A DNA stretch of 64,000 nucleotides from Psilocybe azurescens (GCA_023853785.1 JAJIRX010000916.1:1-64000), one strand, 5' to 3'; numbered from the stretch's first letter, positions 13,136 through 24,399 are shown. Numbers and translations: made by a program. Notes: a model not told the origin generated them from the sequence alone.

Positions 13136-14261
13136 TGATGAGCACCGCAGCTCTCTGGCCCCGGAATTTGCGATTTTTACAGCTTCAAAATACTCCGCAC
13201 CTCTGACGACATATCCAGCAGCTTCCACAGGCTTCGCACCTGTTTCCTCAATTCCGCACCTCTTTGGACCTTATTACACCTTATTCCCTTACCTTCTATA
13301 TTTGTTCTCAGTAGTTTACAAAGCTTTTGCACCTATTTCGACATTCCGAACCTCCGATCATCCCCTCCTTCAGTATACATTGTTCCGACAGCTTCACACC
13401 TTGCAGAACCTCATCGAACCTCGCCAAACCTCTTTGCACCTCATCATTATTGATCATCCGGCCGGTTCTATGCCTCAGAATATCAGTTTTCACTTTGCGC
13501 ACCTCGTACCTATTTGGGTTCACTGCGGATCATCTTCCTTGGTCACATGTCGATCTATCAGTTTCCAAGTTTGTACAACGTCCAGATCAGCTGCAAGGCT
13601 ATGCTATACATATCCTACACTCCGTTGACACTCAAGATAGGAATCTGCGACTCATTCAAGCATTTAGCGTGTTTGCGAGGAAGGTCCGGAGTATCAGCAA
13701 GGCTTTTCTATAGGTTCTATCATGTTCTTTACCTTTTCATTGATCATCTTCGCATTTTCAGAGTACCTTGTGATATTGTCTATGGTTTGCAGACATTTAT
13801 TCATCTTCATTCTTAGTTTCTTTTGTTTCATGATCACCACCGCTTTTGATTCTTTATGCAGATGTTTATATTTTTCATTCAGTTCTTTGTGCGTCGCTAT
13901 CGCACCTCCTTATTTGTAGCAGACTATGCCTTTTTCAGTATTCAATATTCGTAGTATAAAAGCTTGTATTGTATCTACATTAAAAGAAGAAGAAGCTTTT
14001 CCAACCCTCAGATATTGTTCTTGCACCTTCGCAACTTGTTTATACAGCTTTGCACCTCGTCATACATCGCTGCACCTCACCGCACCTAGTCAGTTCCATC
14101 TGGTATAGCTCCTAGAACCCAGTCTCGCACCCTCAGAGCCTCAAGACGACTTCCCTCTGCATTCCACACCTTCGAGTCTTAGGTCCCCCCATCGTTCTTC
14201 AGTTTATTATAGGTTTTTGTTTTTGTTTTGTGCACGGCAGAGCAGTCGTCTGGCGTCATCA
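13136..14261. mobile_element. 1.13-kb insertion element with TGATGA...TCATCA ends and GCGC target duplication
   Basis: GCGC occurs at 13132-13135 and again at 14262-14265. Removing the element plus one copy restores an uninterrupted NACHT frame (SNARLIIPVIAHALA), which proves the insertion. The ends are tgatgagcacc and ...gcgtcatca, a six-base inverted repeat. The interior is pyrimidine-rich on the plus strand and carries many copies of the word (c)gcacct(c). No convincing protein is encoded, so it is probably non-autonomous. A diverged second copy lies at 62519-63285. Confidence 0.85.
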
Positions 14262-15875
14262 GCGCGTCTTATTATTCCCGTTATTGCGCATGCACTCGCC
14301 AGGTCTTCACCTCCCATCAAAATTAAGGTCGTCAATGCCATTGAGGACGACCATACTCTAGCGGAACCGACCTACCTTAACATCCATGAGCAGTTCAAGA
14401 AGCTTGTTTACGACCCTATTCAAATGACCGCTGGAATGGTGGATAAGCCATACAAAGTCGTCGTTATTGATGGCGTCGATGAATGTGGCAACCTTGAAGT
14501 CGTCGCTTCATTCATTAAACTTGTTCTTCAGTCGGCATCAAAATTCCTCTCAAGGTGTTTATTTCCAGTCGCAAAGAATCTGAGATTACCAAAGCCTTCA
14601 GATCCGGAGACAACAAAGCAAAGAGTTTCCGTCTCCACGACATCGAGAAGGATGTGGTCCAGGAGGATATTCGAAAATATCTTGAAGCATTATTGGCCGA
14701 CATCAGGAACAAGAACCGCCATGGTACTGCCGAAGAATGGCCCTCGAAAACTGAGCTAAACAACCTCATAGCACGTTCTGGTACACTCTTCATTTATGCA
14801 GCGACTGCTGTTCGTTATATTGCTAGCGGTCGCAATCACTACAAGTCTCGTCTTTCTGAAATGGCTAAACAAGGCCTAGAATCAGTTACCGAGTTCAAAA
14901 CTGACATTGACACTCTATACATACATATTTTGGAAATGGCCTGTAAGGAGAAGCCGTCCCACGAAGTTACTCCCATGAGGGACCTCATGTCGATCATCAT
15001 ATTCCTTTGAAATCCATTGCCAATCCAAGCCATCGAATCATTATCAGGAATGGATGCATCCTCGGAATTGTCACCGCTTACATCTGTCATTCATATCCCT
15101 GCCACCAAGGAAGATGCAGTTGCTCCATTTCATGCCTCATTTCCCGACTTTATAACCAATGCTGTTCGTTGTTCTCCAGAGCGTAGCCCTTCATTCCATT
15201 CGCTGGTTGCTTCTGAGGGTCATGAACTTCTAGCTCGCAAATGTCTGATGCCGATGAACGGGTCGCTAAAGTACAATATATGTGAAATACCGGAAGAATT
15301 AACACTGTCACGCAGAGAAAGGACCAACTCTCGGGAAAACATTGGCAAAATCTCTGAAGCGCTCAAATACTCATGCCTCTATTGGGCTTCTCATTTAGCA
15401 GAGATCAAGGTATCTGACACCGAAGTTGTCAACCCTCTTTGCATTTATGGAGAACTCATCAAAGTTCTTCGCATTTTTCTCCATGAACATCTTTTACACT
15501 GGGTAGAGTGTCTCAGCATGCTGGGGGCATTACAGATAGGAGTGAAATCACTCAGTAGCATTGCCACAGTCCTATCAGTAAGTCGTTCACCAGGGTGAGG
15601 AGAAAAAAATTAGGAGTCTGATAGTTTTCTGACTGATAGGCCTTCAAATTCCATGACCTTCAGCTAATTGTTGAGGATGCCCAACAATGTTTACAAATGA
15701 GCTTTGAAGCTGTCCAGAAACACTGCATGGAGATTTACCAGTCTGCACTTGTTTGGCTTCCAAAGAAATCAGTGATCCGCAAGACCTATGCCAAAGAGGC
15801 CTGCAGAGTGCCAAAAGTATTTCTTGGATTATTTGATTCATGGGGCCCAACAGAGCTTGTTTTACAAAATGGATC

Positions 15876-16955
15876 ATCAGTGCACTCAGTTGCATTCTCA
15901 CAGGATGGCAGCCAAGTTGTCTCAGGATCAAGTGATGAAACAGTCCGAATTTGGAATGTGACAACAGGTGAGGTGGTGGCTGAGCTGAGCTGAAGGGCCA
16001 CACAGATTGGGTGATGTCTGTCACATTCTCACAGGACAGCAGCCAAGTTGTCTCTGGATCATGTGATGAAACAGTCCGAATTTGGAATGTGACAACAGGT
16101 GAAGTGGTAGCTGAGCTGAAGGGCCACACAGGTTATGTGAGGTCTGTTGCATTCTCAAAGGATGCTAGCCGAGTTGTCTCTGGATGAAGTGATGAAACGG
16201 TCCGAATTTGGAATGTGACAACAGGTGAGGTGGAGGCTGAGATGAAGGGCCACACAGGTTGGGTGTCATCTGTTGCATTCTCACAGGACAGCAGCCTAGT
16301 CATCTCTGGATCAAATGACAAAACAGTCCGAATTTGGAATGTGACAACAGGCAAGGTGGAGGCTGAGCTGAAGGGCCACACAGATTCAGTGAGGTGTGTT
16401 GCATTCTCACAGGATGATAGCCGAGTTGTCTCTGGATCAAAAGAGACAACAGTCCGGATTTGGAAAATGACAACAGGCAAGGTGGTGGCTGAGCTGAAGG
16501 GCCACACAGATTGGGTGAGGTCTGTTGCATTCTCACAGGATGGTAGCCGAGTTGTCTCTGGATCAGATGATGAAACAGTCCAAATTTGGAATGTGATGAT
16601 GGGCAAGGCAGAGGCTGAGCTGAAGGGCCACACAGGCTGGGTGAGGTGTGTTGCATTCTCACAGGATGGTAGCCAAGTTGTCTCTGGATCAGATGACAAT
16701 ACAGTTCGAATTTGGAATGTGATAACAGGCAAGATGGTGGCTGAGCTGAAGGGTCACACAGGTTGGGTGAGGTGTGTTGCATTCTCACAGGATGGTAGCC
16801 AAGTTGTCTCTGGATCAAGTGACAGAACCATCCAAATTTGGGATGTAATGTCAGGTGAGGTGGTGGCTGAGCTGAAAGGCCACACAGATTCAGTGAGGTC
16901 CATCACATTCTCACAGGACAGCAGCCTAGTCATCTCTGGATCAGACAATGAAAAG
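15876..16955 (+). repeat. WD40 repeat array, 126-bp period
   Basis: About nine WD40 units with an exact 126-bp spacing (42 residues), each built as VRSVAFSQDGSxVVSGSxD followed by TVRIWNVTTGxVxAELKGHT. The word gggccacacag recurs near 15996, 16121, 16247, 16373, 16499, 16625 and so on. Units are far more alike than in ordinary beta-propellers. A five-base duplication (gctga) at about 15985-15995 shifts the frame after unit 1. Unit 9 is cut after about 70 bases. Confidence 0.92.
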
Positions 16956-17267
16956 GTGTCCACCAACTGCATGCCAGAGTCAGTGGACTCCATATGGAGT
17001 TTAGTGATTTTTTTTTTGCAGATGTCCCAGCCATTTAGAGGTGGAGACTCCACATGGAGTCTAGCTGGAATTGACTCATCCTTCATGTGGGCCAATGTGG
17101 AGGATGTGGAACTACATGGATGCTCCACTTCATTTGGCTTCATATACATTCTGTGTGGATTTAACCTGTGAACCATATATATCAGCATATATACACAATT
17201 TCAGGATCAAGTTCACATGGACTCCCAGGTGGAGGAAGGTCCCTGGATTTTATTTATATTTTATTGT

Positions 17268-17352
17268 ACTGTAGAAAAGAAAATGCACAAACAGGAATTG
17301 AACACACACATCTGAGAACACTGAAAACCAGCGATAAACCAACTGAGCAATA
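17268..17352 (-). other. tRNA-like sequence (possible SINE head)
   Basis: On the minus strand a box-A-like run (ttgctcagttggttta) is followed about 40 bases later by a box-B-like run (gttcaattcc). The D-stem and acceptor stem do not pair properly, so it is not a working tRNA gene. It may be a tRNA-derived repeat or relic. Confidence 0.4.
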
Positions 17353-17559
17353 AAGCCTTTGATAAATATCAAAATTTGATCCCATAGATATCAATCTGAA
17401 TAATTTTCTTGACAATTCTTGGCAAGTATTAAACAATATCATGTGCATGACTTGTTTTTGCCATGTCAGTACGCTGGCCCCACCCTTTCTTCTGACCACT
17501 ACCACCACTACCACCTTGTCAGTTGGAGCCAGGTGACAGCCAACCCAATGTGAGCCAAC

Positions 17560-18180
17560 CCAATGTGGAGGACAACAACAACTGTGATGGCCATGGCCAT
17601 GATCATGATCATGACCACAACAACCATGACAGCCACAGCCACAACCATGATCATGATCACAACAACAGACCACAACCATAACCACAAGAACCTGGACAAG
17701 AAATACCACAACCACAACAGCAATGATGAGAACACAGATAAGGACAAGGAAGACTCCAACTGCAGCTATGACCATGACAACAAGGCTGAGGCTGAGACTG
17801 AGACCAAAGGATGAAGGCAAGGAGTGCAGGGGCAACAGCAAGGGCAAGGGCAACAGAAAGACAGTGACAGCAAGGGTGAGGGTGACAGCAAGATGGGGAC
17901 AGCAAGATGGGGCAGGGGCAACAGCAACAGCCAGGGCAACAGCAACAGCCAGGGCAACAGCAACAGCCAAGGCAACAGTGAGATGGCAACAGTGAGAGTG
18001 AAGGCAATAGCAACAGCAATAGCAAGACAACAACAGCCAGGGGTGAAAGCAAGGCAGTGACAACAAGATGGTGCAGGGGCAATAGTGATAGCCGGAGAAA
18101 CAGTGACAGTGAGGGCAAGCGCAATGATCATGGACATGACAGAGTGTTGGATGACATCAATGATGACAATGTGTGCCCCC
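17560..18180. repeat. GAC/CAG-rich low-complexity core with 18-bp tandem repeats
   Basis: Catgatcatgac-type words (17590-17670) give way to CAG/GAC-rich sequence, including about 3.5 copies of an 18-base unit (cagggcaacagcaacagc) at 17913-17976. Long open frames here on the minus strand (Ala/Val/Leu/Cys-rich) come only from the repeat. Confidence 0.75.
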
Positions 18181-18735
18181 ACTGTACAGCCACATACAAC
18201 TGACATGACACACCCTATGATGACCATGATGTGTATGATGGGGGCTTTGACCAACACAACCACCCTCCCACCTCTTTTTTAAGGTTTTCCCCTTCTTTTT
18301 TTGCTTTTTTTCTTTTTTTCTTTTTCTCCCTCCTTATTGTTTTTGTCTTTTTGTTATGTTTTTATTTTATTTTTATTTTTATTTTTTTAATTTATGTTTT
18401 TGTTTTTGTTTTATCTTGCGGTAGAAAAAAATGTAGTACATAGTTGTTAATATATTATATTACACTTATATGAATTTACATTAAGATTAAAAGATTAATA
18501 TATTTCAGTTGGAATCCAACTGGATTCTATTCCATGAAATTAAAGTTGGGAACTCCAGGTGGACTTAAGTGGACTTGATTGGAGTCCACCTGGCGTCCAC
18601 CTGGACTCTATCTGGAATTGTTTGGATTCCATTATCAAAGATGATTTTTGAACCTTTATACATATTCCAAATAGACTCTATGTGGAGTCCACAATTTTGT
18701 ATGGAGTTCCTGGGAAAGTGTAATGTACACTCCGT

Positions 18736-19540
18736 AACTGTACCTGCACTATAGCTGGCCATTAACCCGTACAGAATACTCAAACCTGTGCCATTGTCTA
18801 GGTTTAAGTTGACTTTATTTTTGCATATCTTTTCTTACCATGCAGCTACTATTTTCCTGCAATTACCAGGCCCTATGTCCTCTGTCTCATTCTATTATCT
18901 TTTAAATATTTGTTGTAGATGTAGTTTATTAAATTAGATATGTAATTATCTAAGATTTAATAATGCTATGCTCAGAAATTTCAAGAATGCTTTGCGGTAA
19001 TTTAAAATTTTAAGAGACTCATAGAAAGCTTCAAAGAAATTTAAAATCTTGCAAAGACTGCATAAAGCTTTGAAGAAGCAGACTATTTCCAAAGACCACA
19101 AAGATGTCCCAAAGCAGCCTGGAGTGCTAAATGTGCTTTATAAAGGTTGTAATTATCTAAGATATTTTCAAAGCAAATTCCTTTTTATGATGGAGGAACA
19201 CATGCAAATTTACTTATCCAAAAATTTCTGACTCTTGTGTCCTGTTCTTCCTTCAACTGAGTTCATGCTGAAGGAGCACTTGAGAACACCCATATTTTCC
19301 ACACATGGTCAAGGTGCATGTAGACTAGCAAGTAGTGATGTGCTGGCTCTGGCCTGAGGCCACAGACCAGGCCAAGCTGGGCTCTAGGTTTGGCTTGAAA
19401 GGGCTTTTGGTCTAGCTTGAGATTCTCAAAAGCCCAAGCCTCAGGCCTGGGCCCCAGCTTTTGTACAATGGGGTGAGGGCACTAAATGCAAGGATAGTGA
19501 AGGTTATTTTTAAATTTTGTGAAGGTTCATAAGATGTGTA
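18736..19540. other. AT-rich DNA, no gene found
   Basis: Simple AT-rich sequence with repeats of words such as aaagcttcaaag (19025-19080). At 19340-19470 there is a GC-rich patch with inverted words (ctggcctgaggccacag, cctcaggcctgggcccc), possibly the end of an old DNA transposon. No coding frame is supported. Confidence 0.4.
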
Positions 19541-19554
19541 CTTTACAGTGCCCC

Positions 19555-19850
19555 CATTTTCCGTTGAACTCCAACGGACTTTCACCAGACCCAGCCAATT
19601 CCAATGAACCTGGCTGGACAGTCCATTGGACGTCCAACGGATTCCATTGGACTTGAAAAATTCTGCTACCAGTCCAGTCAGAGTCCGGCCAAATTCGGTC
19701 AAAGTTCAGTCAAGTCACTTCAAGACAGAAAACAGGTGGACTGGCCAGACTGTCCAGTCCGTTGGACTTCCACCGGACTCTCAGCACTTAATTAGACCAG
19801 ATCCAAGAGTGCTCTGTCCAGTGGAGTCCAGTGGACTGTTATTGGTTTAA
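19555..19850. repeat. subterminal array of TCCA(a/g)TGGA-type words, left end
   Basis: More than ten occurrences of ttggac, ggactt and gtccattgg-like words in both orientations, probably transposase binding sites. The same vocabulary recurs at the right end and in the elements at 16956 and 49311. Confidence 0.75.
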
Positions 19851-20033
19851 TTGCAGACTTTATTGAAGAAATCCAATTACCATATCCAGAGAGGTTTTCA
19901 ACTGCTATCTACCATAGTCTACATATACATGTTATATCTTTATATGCCATTTACATATTTAGCCTAGTCATCATCATCATTGCCATCTGCTTCCAGCTGA
20001 TCTGTGACTGTGACTTCTCTTTTTTTTAGCTTG

Positions 20034-21003
20034 TCATTGGAGAACCTTCCTTGTGTGATAAGAAAGCATGGTATGTATAAATCAGTTATAGTTTTGAGGT
20101 GTCATTCTCTTGACAATGGAGTCAAAACCACCATGCCATGCATTGAGTTGCTCACAGGCCTATTTCAGTTATACTATCAGTACATAAATAATTACAAGGA
20201 CTAGAAAGAATTTTACCTGAGTATTAAATGCCTGTTTTTGATATGTGGTCCCATCAGAAGCTGTTGCTGTTATGACTAAATTTGGAGCTGACCCATCTGT
20301 GGGAGCTGGATTACACCAAGTTCGACAAAGAATATCTGTTTTGCAATGATTCTGGTAATGATAACTGTCAACTATAAATCGTGTTGTTTGTGACCATTCA
20401 TCCCAGTGACCTTGTGCAGCAATATGTTTAAGCACTGTACATGCTTTGTCAATGCAGATATAGTCAGGGCATGATTAGATGTCCTGCTGCTTTTTCAGCT
20501 GCAGCCTTGGCAGGTTTGCCACTAGATTTCCTAATAATAAGAATATATTTGAGTACACAGCTATGTTAATTTAGAAAACAAAAAGAAGTAGGAAAATGCA
20601 TCGATTAGGCCATACCGGCAGACCTCTACAGGTCATGACATATAGAGACACCCATAGACATGAGATCATAATCCATGCATTTACCAGTTGAAAAATACAT
20701 ACACATTCCCCTTTTTGCTGCATGTTTCCTGTCAACAAATTTATTTTAGCAGCAAATTCAGGAATATTTTATTTTTCTTACTTTTTTTGCTTGACTGGCT
20801 TGCCCTTGATACCAACAGATTCACCTTCACCAATCTCACCATCAGTCTCCTTTTCTTCATCCCCAACAGCAACCTTCTTGGCAGGTGATGCAGCAGAGGC
20901 ATCAACAGCAGATGCAGCCCTGGCCCACTTTCTGGTACTTCTACGAGTCTTGGGAGGGGAGTTAGGGACAGTAGCAGTGTTTTGGAAGCTTTGGGAGCCA
21001 TAG
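20034..21003 (-). pseudogene. KDZ transposase, C-terminal exons, inactivated
   Basis: Minus-strand exons: about 21000-20782 (Ser/Lys-rich, SPPKTRRSTRKWARAASA, donor at about 20781), about 20532-20217 and 20159-20034. The middle exon, after a one-base frame shift at about 20470, reads DYICIDKACTVLKHIAAQG, then a Cys/Trp block ILCRTWCNPAPTDGSAPNL, and ends FNTQ at a GT donor. The last exon starts ACEQLNAWHGGFDSIVKRM and has a TGA where a Trp codon would fit. From memory this matches the C-terminal region of agaricomycete KDZ transposases of the CxC5/CxC6 type; the subtype is less certain than the family. The N-terminal catalytic part is missing. Confidence 0.75.
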
Positions 21004-21254
21004 TAAGGAAGCTAGGTCACTAGGATGAGCTTAGATGGTGGTGGATGAAGGAAGAGATAACAGATCATGCAACTTGTCAAGTTGGGCAGACATTACATAA
21101 GCCCTTTCTCACCAGAAACTGCTGTTCTCAAAAATATTCTAAGCCCAACCTGACATAAATTTCTGTTTTATGCTAAACCAGACATTCTGAGAGCTTGAAA
21201 ATAGTAGATAACAAAGCTAACTACAACATGTATGTATAAGGAAGTAACTACACT

Positions 21255-22005
21255 ACGAAATTGGACAGGGTGGGTGTGAAACAGAGGGCAACGACACTAC
21301 AAAAGGGGATGGGGTGGATGTGGTACACAAAACGGAAGGCAACAGCACTACATAAGGGGACAGGGTGGATGTAGTATACAAAACAGAAGGTGATGGCACC
21401 ACATAAGGGGACAGGGTGAGTGTAGTACACAAAACAGAAGGCAAGGGCACTATGAAATGGGACAGGATGGGTGGGACATGCGAAACAGAGGGCAATGGGA
21501 CTGTCAAAGGGTATGGGGTGGCTGCCACATGCGAAATGGGGGCAGGTGATGATCCAAAGGGGGATGAGATGGGTATCACATACAAAACGGGAGGGCGACG
21601 GGGTGGGTGCTGTATGCGAAACGGAGGGCGACGGCTGTTCAAGAGGGCACAGTGCGCTGTCGCATGCGAAACAGGGGGGGGGGGGGATAACGATCCGAAG
21701 GGGGCAGGGACAGGTGCCATATGCAAAACGGAGGGCGACGGCCGTCCGAGAGGGAAACGGTGTGCTGTCACATGTGAAACAGGGGGAGGTATGACGATCT
21801 GAAGGGGGCAGAGACAGGTGCCGTGTATGCAAAACGGAGGGCAACAGCCATCCAAGAGGGCATGGTGTGCTGTCGCATGCGAAACGGGGGGGGGTGATGA
21901 TCCAGAGGGGGAAGGGACAGGTGTAGCATGCGAAACAGAGGGCAACAGGGTGGGTGTCACACACCAAATGGGGGGCGCAATGGCACTGCTAAACGAGGGT
22001 CAGTG
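21255..22005. repeat. minisatellite, about 15 units of about 50 bp
   Basis: The word (g/a)aaac(a/g)g(a/g)(a/g)gggcaac recurs about every 35-57 bases from 21276 to 21965, joined by ggggacagggtgggtgt-like sequence. G runs of up to 11 occur (21670). Units towards the right are longer and more variable. Open frames of over 230 codons on the minus strand here are repeat artefacts. Confidence 0.88.
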
Positions 22006-22619
22006 AAGCGCTGAAGCGTAAAGAGGAGGAGAGGGGGCTCACGGGCAGCGCTGGCTCAACTCAGCAGGGTATGGGAGCCCAAAAGCCTGGGCACTGGGTG
22101 CTGTTGGTGAATCGGCAGGCGACGGGCATTTGAACGCGTGGGTGCTGGGTGCCACTCACGTATTGGCAGGTATTGCGAGCCCCACGCAGGTCCGCTGGGG
22201 GAAAACCTACTGGGTTATCTGTTAGCACCTGACTCATTCCAACAGGGGGGGCGGATGACTTACCAGTGGGGCCCACCGCACTCGTTCCTCACTGTGAACA
22301 GCCGCTATGCAAAGAGGGGGAAGGGGAAAGGTGGGTGGTGGTGGGGGAAAAGATGAAGGGTGGGAAGAAATTAATCCACGCCATGGGTTCACAAACATTT
22401 GAGTCATGTGACTTTGAATGTGTCACATCGGACCGCTCACCCTGCGGACTGAACAAAATACAGAATTCTGTTGATGAGGACCATATACACTCAGAAATAT
22501 ATCAGTCTATTGACTCTACACTCTCTACTGTGTTCTATATGTGATAACTCTTTAATTGATCTATGTTTTATTTTTCTATTAATATTTTCTTTTTTATTAA
22601 TACTAATATGAACAACCCT
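22006..22619. other. no gene found inside the KDZ element
   Basis: Moderately GC-rich sequence between the minisatellite and the right subterminal array. No coding-like frame or repeat is visible. Confidence 0.4.
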
Positions 22620-22872
22620 CCACTTGCTGTCCATTGGACTTCTGTTGGTCTTGTCCAGTGGGATTCCGATGGACTTCCGTTGGTCCTGTCTGGTCATTTC
22701 CATTGGACTTTGACTGCTGGTTTGGCATTATTCCAGTGGACAGTCCGTTGGACTTGTAGTCCATCGGACATTCACTGGAATCTCACCAGAAATTTTCAGC
22801 AGTCCTAGACCAGAAAATTTGTCATTCTGAATATAGAAAGTCCGACGGAGTCCAACTGGAGTCCAACCAAAA
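22620..22872. repeat. subterminal array, right end
   Basis: Dense words such as ccattggactt, gttggtc and gtccgttggactt, mirroring the left array at 19555-19850. Confidence 0.75.
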
Positions 22873-22890
22873 AATGGGGGCTGTGTAAAG

Positions 22891-23364
22891 ACCTCCTTCT
22901 CAGGCACTGCACCTGTAGCTGGGTCCGACTACACCATTCAAACCCAAGAATGAAAGGGTGTGGAGCAGTGCACATTTCCCAGTAGATTTCTACGCCGACA
23001 AGATCTTATGATGGGACTTAACTGCGACCAATACATATTTAGGCTTTGCTTGAATGACTTACCAATGCGGAATGCCACATGGTTACCTTCTCTGCCTCCG
23101 TTTCTGTTATTATATTATCTTCACCACCACGCTGCTGCACGTAGCGGAGACTATGTACTGATTCGCTCTGAGATCCAAGTATCGTTTCCTCGGAGCATTG
23201 CTTTTCCTTGGACCTGATTTCAATCTTGATCCTGATTCCTTTCTCATCCCCTAAACAACACGAGAGGCATAGAGTTATCGAACTTTAATTCGAGCTTGTA
23301 GACCTGGGCCAACGGCTGATGGCCCTACAGATGGTCCATGGACTCGCTACACCATCTGGATTCT
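22891..23364. other. no gene found
   Basis: Unique-looking sequence between two DNA elements. A short open frame on the plus strand (22960-23217) has no recognisable feature. Confidence 0.35.
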
Positions 23365-23399
23365 GCATCGTCAAGCACAGGGGTTGGGGACGCCCAGCC

Positions 23400-23765
23400 A
23401 TGTAGGCTATTTTAATATAATACCCCAGCAGTTGCCCAACTGCCCAATTTAATGTATGAGCAGCCTGGCGCGGCAGATGGGCTGGTGCCGGACAATAGAT
23501 GTAAATAAATAGCATTTGGCCCATAGGCGCGAAAAATCGTTTTGGACTCGGTTTTAGGTCATTTTAGCTTATTTTGGACGGCGTTAAAGTGGGTAACTGC
23601 ATTCTATTAATATATCTAATGCTACCACAGACGCTTGCGCAGGAAAATGCGGGGATGGCGGGGTGGATTACACTGGGCTCTTCTGGATGACGTTTATAAA
23701 TAGGCAGGGTTAGTGTCATAATTAGATTGATGGCGTTCAGGTGCAATATAGGTGTGTAATATTGA
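23400..23765 (+). repeat. left terminal inverted repeat of the large KDZ element
   Basis: It pairs with 34799-35205 at roughly 85-90% identity by eye. It contains the palindrome-like run cagttgcccaactgccc. The right copy has about 40 extra bases inside this part. Confidence 0.85.
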
Positions 23766-23890
23766 TGACCAGTCTTGATGGATTTTTCCGGCGGCTCTGG
23801 GCGTCATAATTAGATTGATGGCTGCCGGGTGTAATATGGGTGTGTAATATTGATGACCAGTTTTGATGGATCTTTCCGGCGGGTCTGGGG
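23717..23890 (+). repeat. 87-bp tandem duplication at the inner edge of the left inverted repeat
   Basis: Two adjacent copies start tcataattagattgatgg at 23717 and 23804. Both contain gtgtgtaatattgatgacca. Only the first copy pairs with the right inverted repeat. Confidence 0.8.
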
Positions 23891-24399
23891 CGGGTCTGGA
23901 CCATAATGTTCAAAAATAGATGTTCCGAGTTCGAATCCTGCTAGATGAATATATTTTCCTAAATATGTCGGGCTGGGTTTCAGTCAATATATGCAGCCTG
24001 GTAAAGATCAAAGCGGCTTTCGCTCTGTGTGTTACTAGGGTTTTTTAACCTGTGTCATACTTGAGTATTTTTGTCTGCCAGGCCTTTCCCTCAATGTTGT
24101 AAGTTCAGCTAAAATGCGTGCAAAGCAATTGCAAAATGTTGATTGAGTGAGCACAACCTTATAGTAGTCTCGCCCGATGACTTCCAAGTTCGAACTACGT
24201 AGTAGGCGCCAAATATTAAATACATTATTCAAAGTGAATTCTTTAGATACTACTATTTGCGTATACTATGTCTATTCACTTTTAGGTCATACATATGTCC
24301 AGAATTTTGATGGTTTTGCCGGTTTGCCGCTTGAAGGATGACGGTACTTTCTTCAACAGGAATGGGGGCCGACGATGGACTATCAAGAGTATATTAGTC
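23891..24399. other. no gene found
   Basis: Spacer inside the KDZ element. A box-B-like word (gagttcgaatcctgc, about 23928) is present without a matching tRNA fold. Nothing else is supported. Confidence 0.35.

Larger units (their letters stand above)
11517..16955 (+). pseudogene. NLR-type NACHT-WD40 STAND protein, inactivated
   Basis: Exons by GT-AG junctions: 11517-11704, 11760-11881, 11936-12237, 12294-12424, 12481-12619, 12687-12723, then 12815 onwards. The N-terminal part (SFDDHSLDIEVEGDIE...) resembles a C2-like domain, which is inference. A helical stretch follows, then NACHT with the Walker A loop GMAGIGKSS (about 13017-13043) and Walker B VVVIDGVDECG (about 14456-14490). A helical linker and about nine WD40 repeats come last. 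Breaks: a 1.13-kb insertion between the NACHT motifs, a one-base shift near 14530, a TGA at 15008-15010 (an Arg codon CGA would fit), a TGA in WD repeat 3 (16185-16187), and truncation near 16955 by another element. An intron lies at about 15592-15640. Such proteins act in fungal self/non-self recognition and innate response (HET-E/HNWD type); this copy cannot make a full product. Confidence 0.88.
16956..18735. mobile_element. non-autonomous DNA element, copy 1 (AGTCCA-rich ends)
   Basis: It breaks WD40 unit 9. Both ends carry words of the type tggactccat/ggagtccac (16975-17070 and 18555-18705). The core matches the element at 49311-50781: a shared block ccaccttgtc(a/g)gttggagcc (17510 and 49915), a GAC/CAG-rich low-complexity core, a T-rich stretch, and a shared 3' block around 18430-18500 (tgttaatatattatattaca and following). 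The ends pair only weakly as inverted repeats. No transposase is present. Confidence 0.7.
19541..22890 (-). mobile_element. KDZ-type DNA transposon with terminal inverted repeats, decayed
   Basis: The left end starts ctttacagtgcccccatttt (19541) and the reverse complement of the right end starts ctttacacagcccccatttt (22890). Both continue into arrays of ggactccaa/ttggac words. Inside, on the minus strand, is the C-terminal part of a KDZ transposase, then a minisatellite. The same terminal word (ctttacc...ccccc) starts the element whose right end is at 50781. No 8-bp target duplication is visible at the ends as I placed them. Confidence 0.75.

Noticed and set aside
17268..17352. Functional tRNA gene
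   Set aside because: Boxes A and B are present but D-stem and acceptor stem do not pair.
17254..18124. Long open frames on the minus strand (Ala/Val/Leu/Cys-rich)
   Set aside because: They come from the CAG/GAC-rich tandem repeats; composition is purely repeat-driven and nothing resembles a protein family.
21248..21967. Two overlapping minus-strand open frames of more than 230 codons
   Set aside because: They are translations of the minisatellite, open in several frames because the unit lacks stops.
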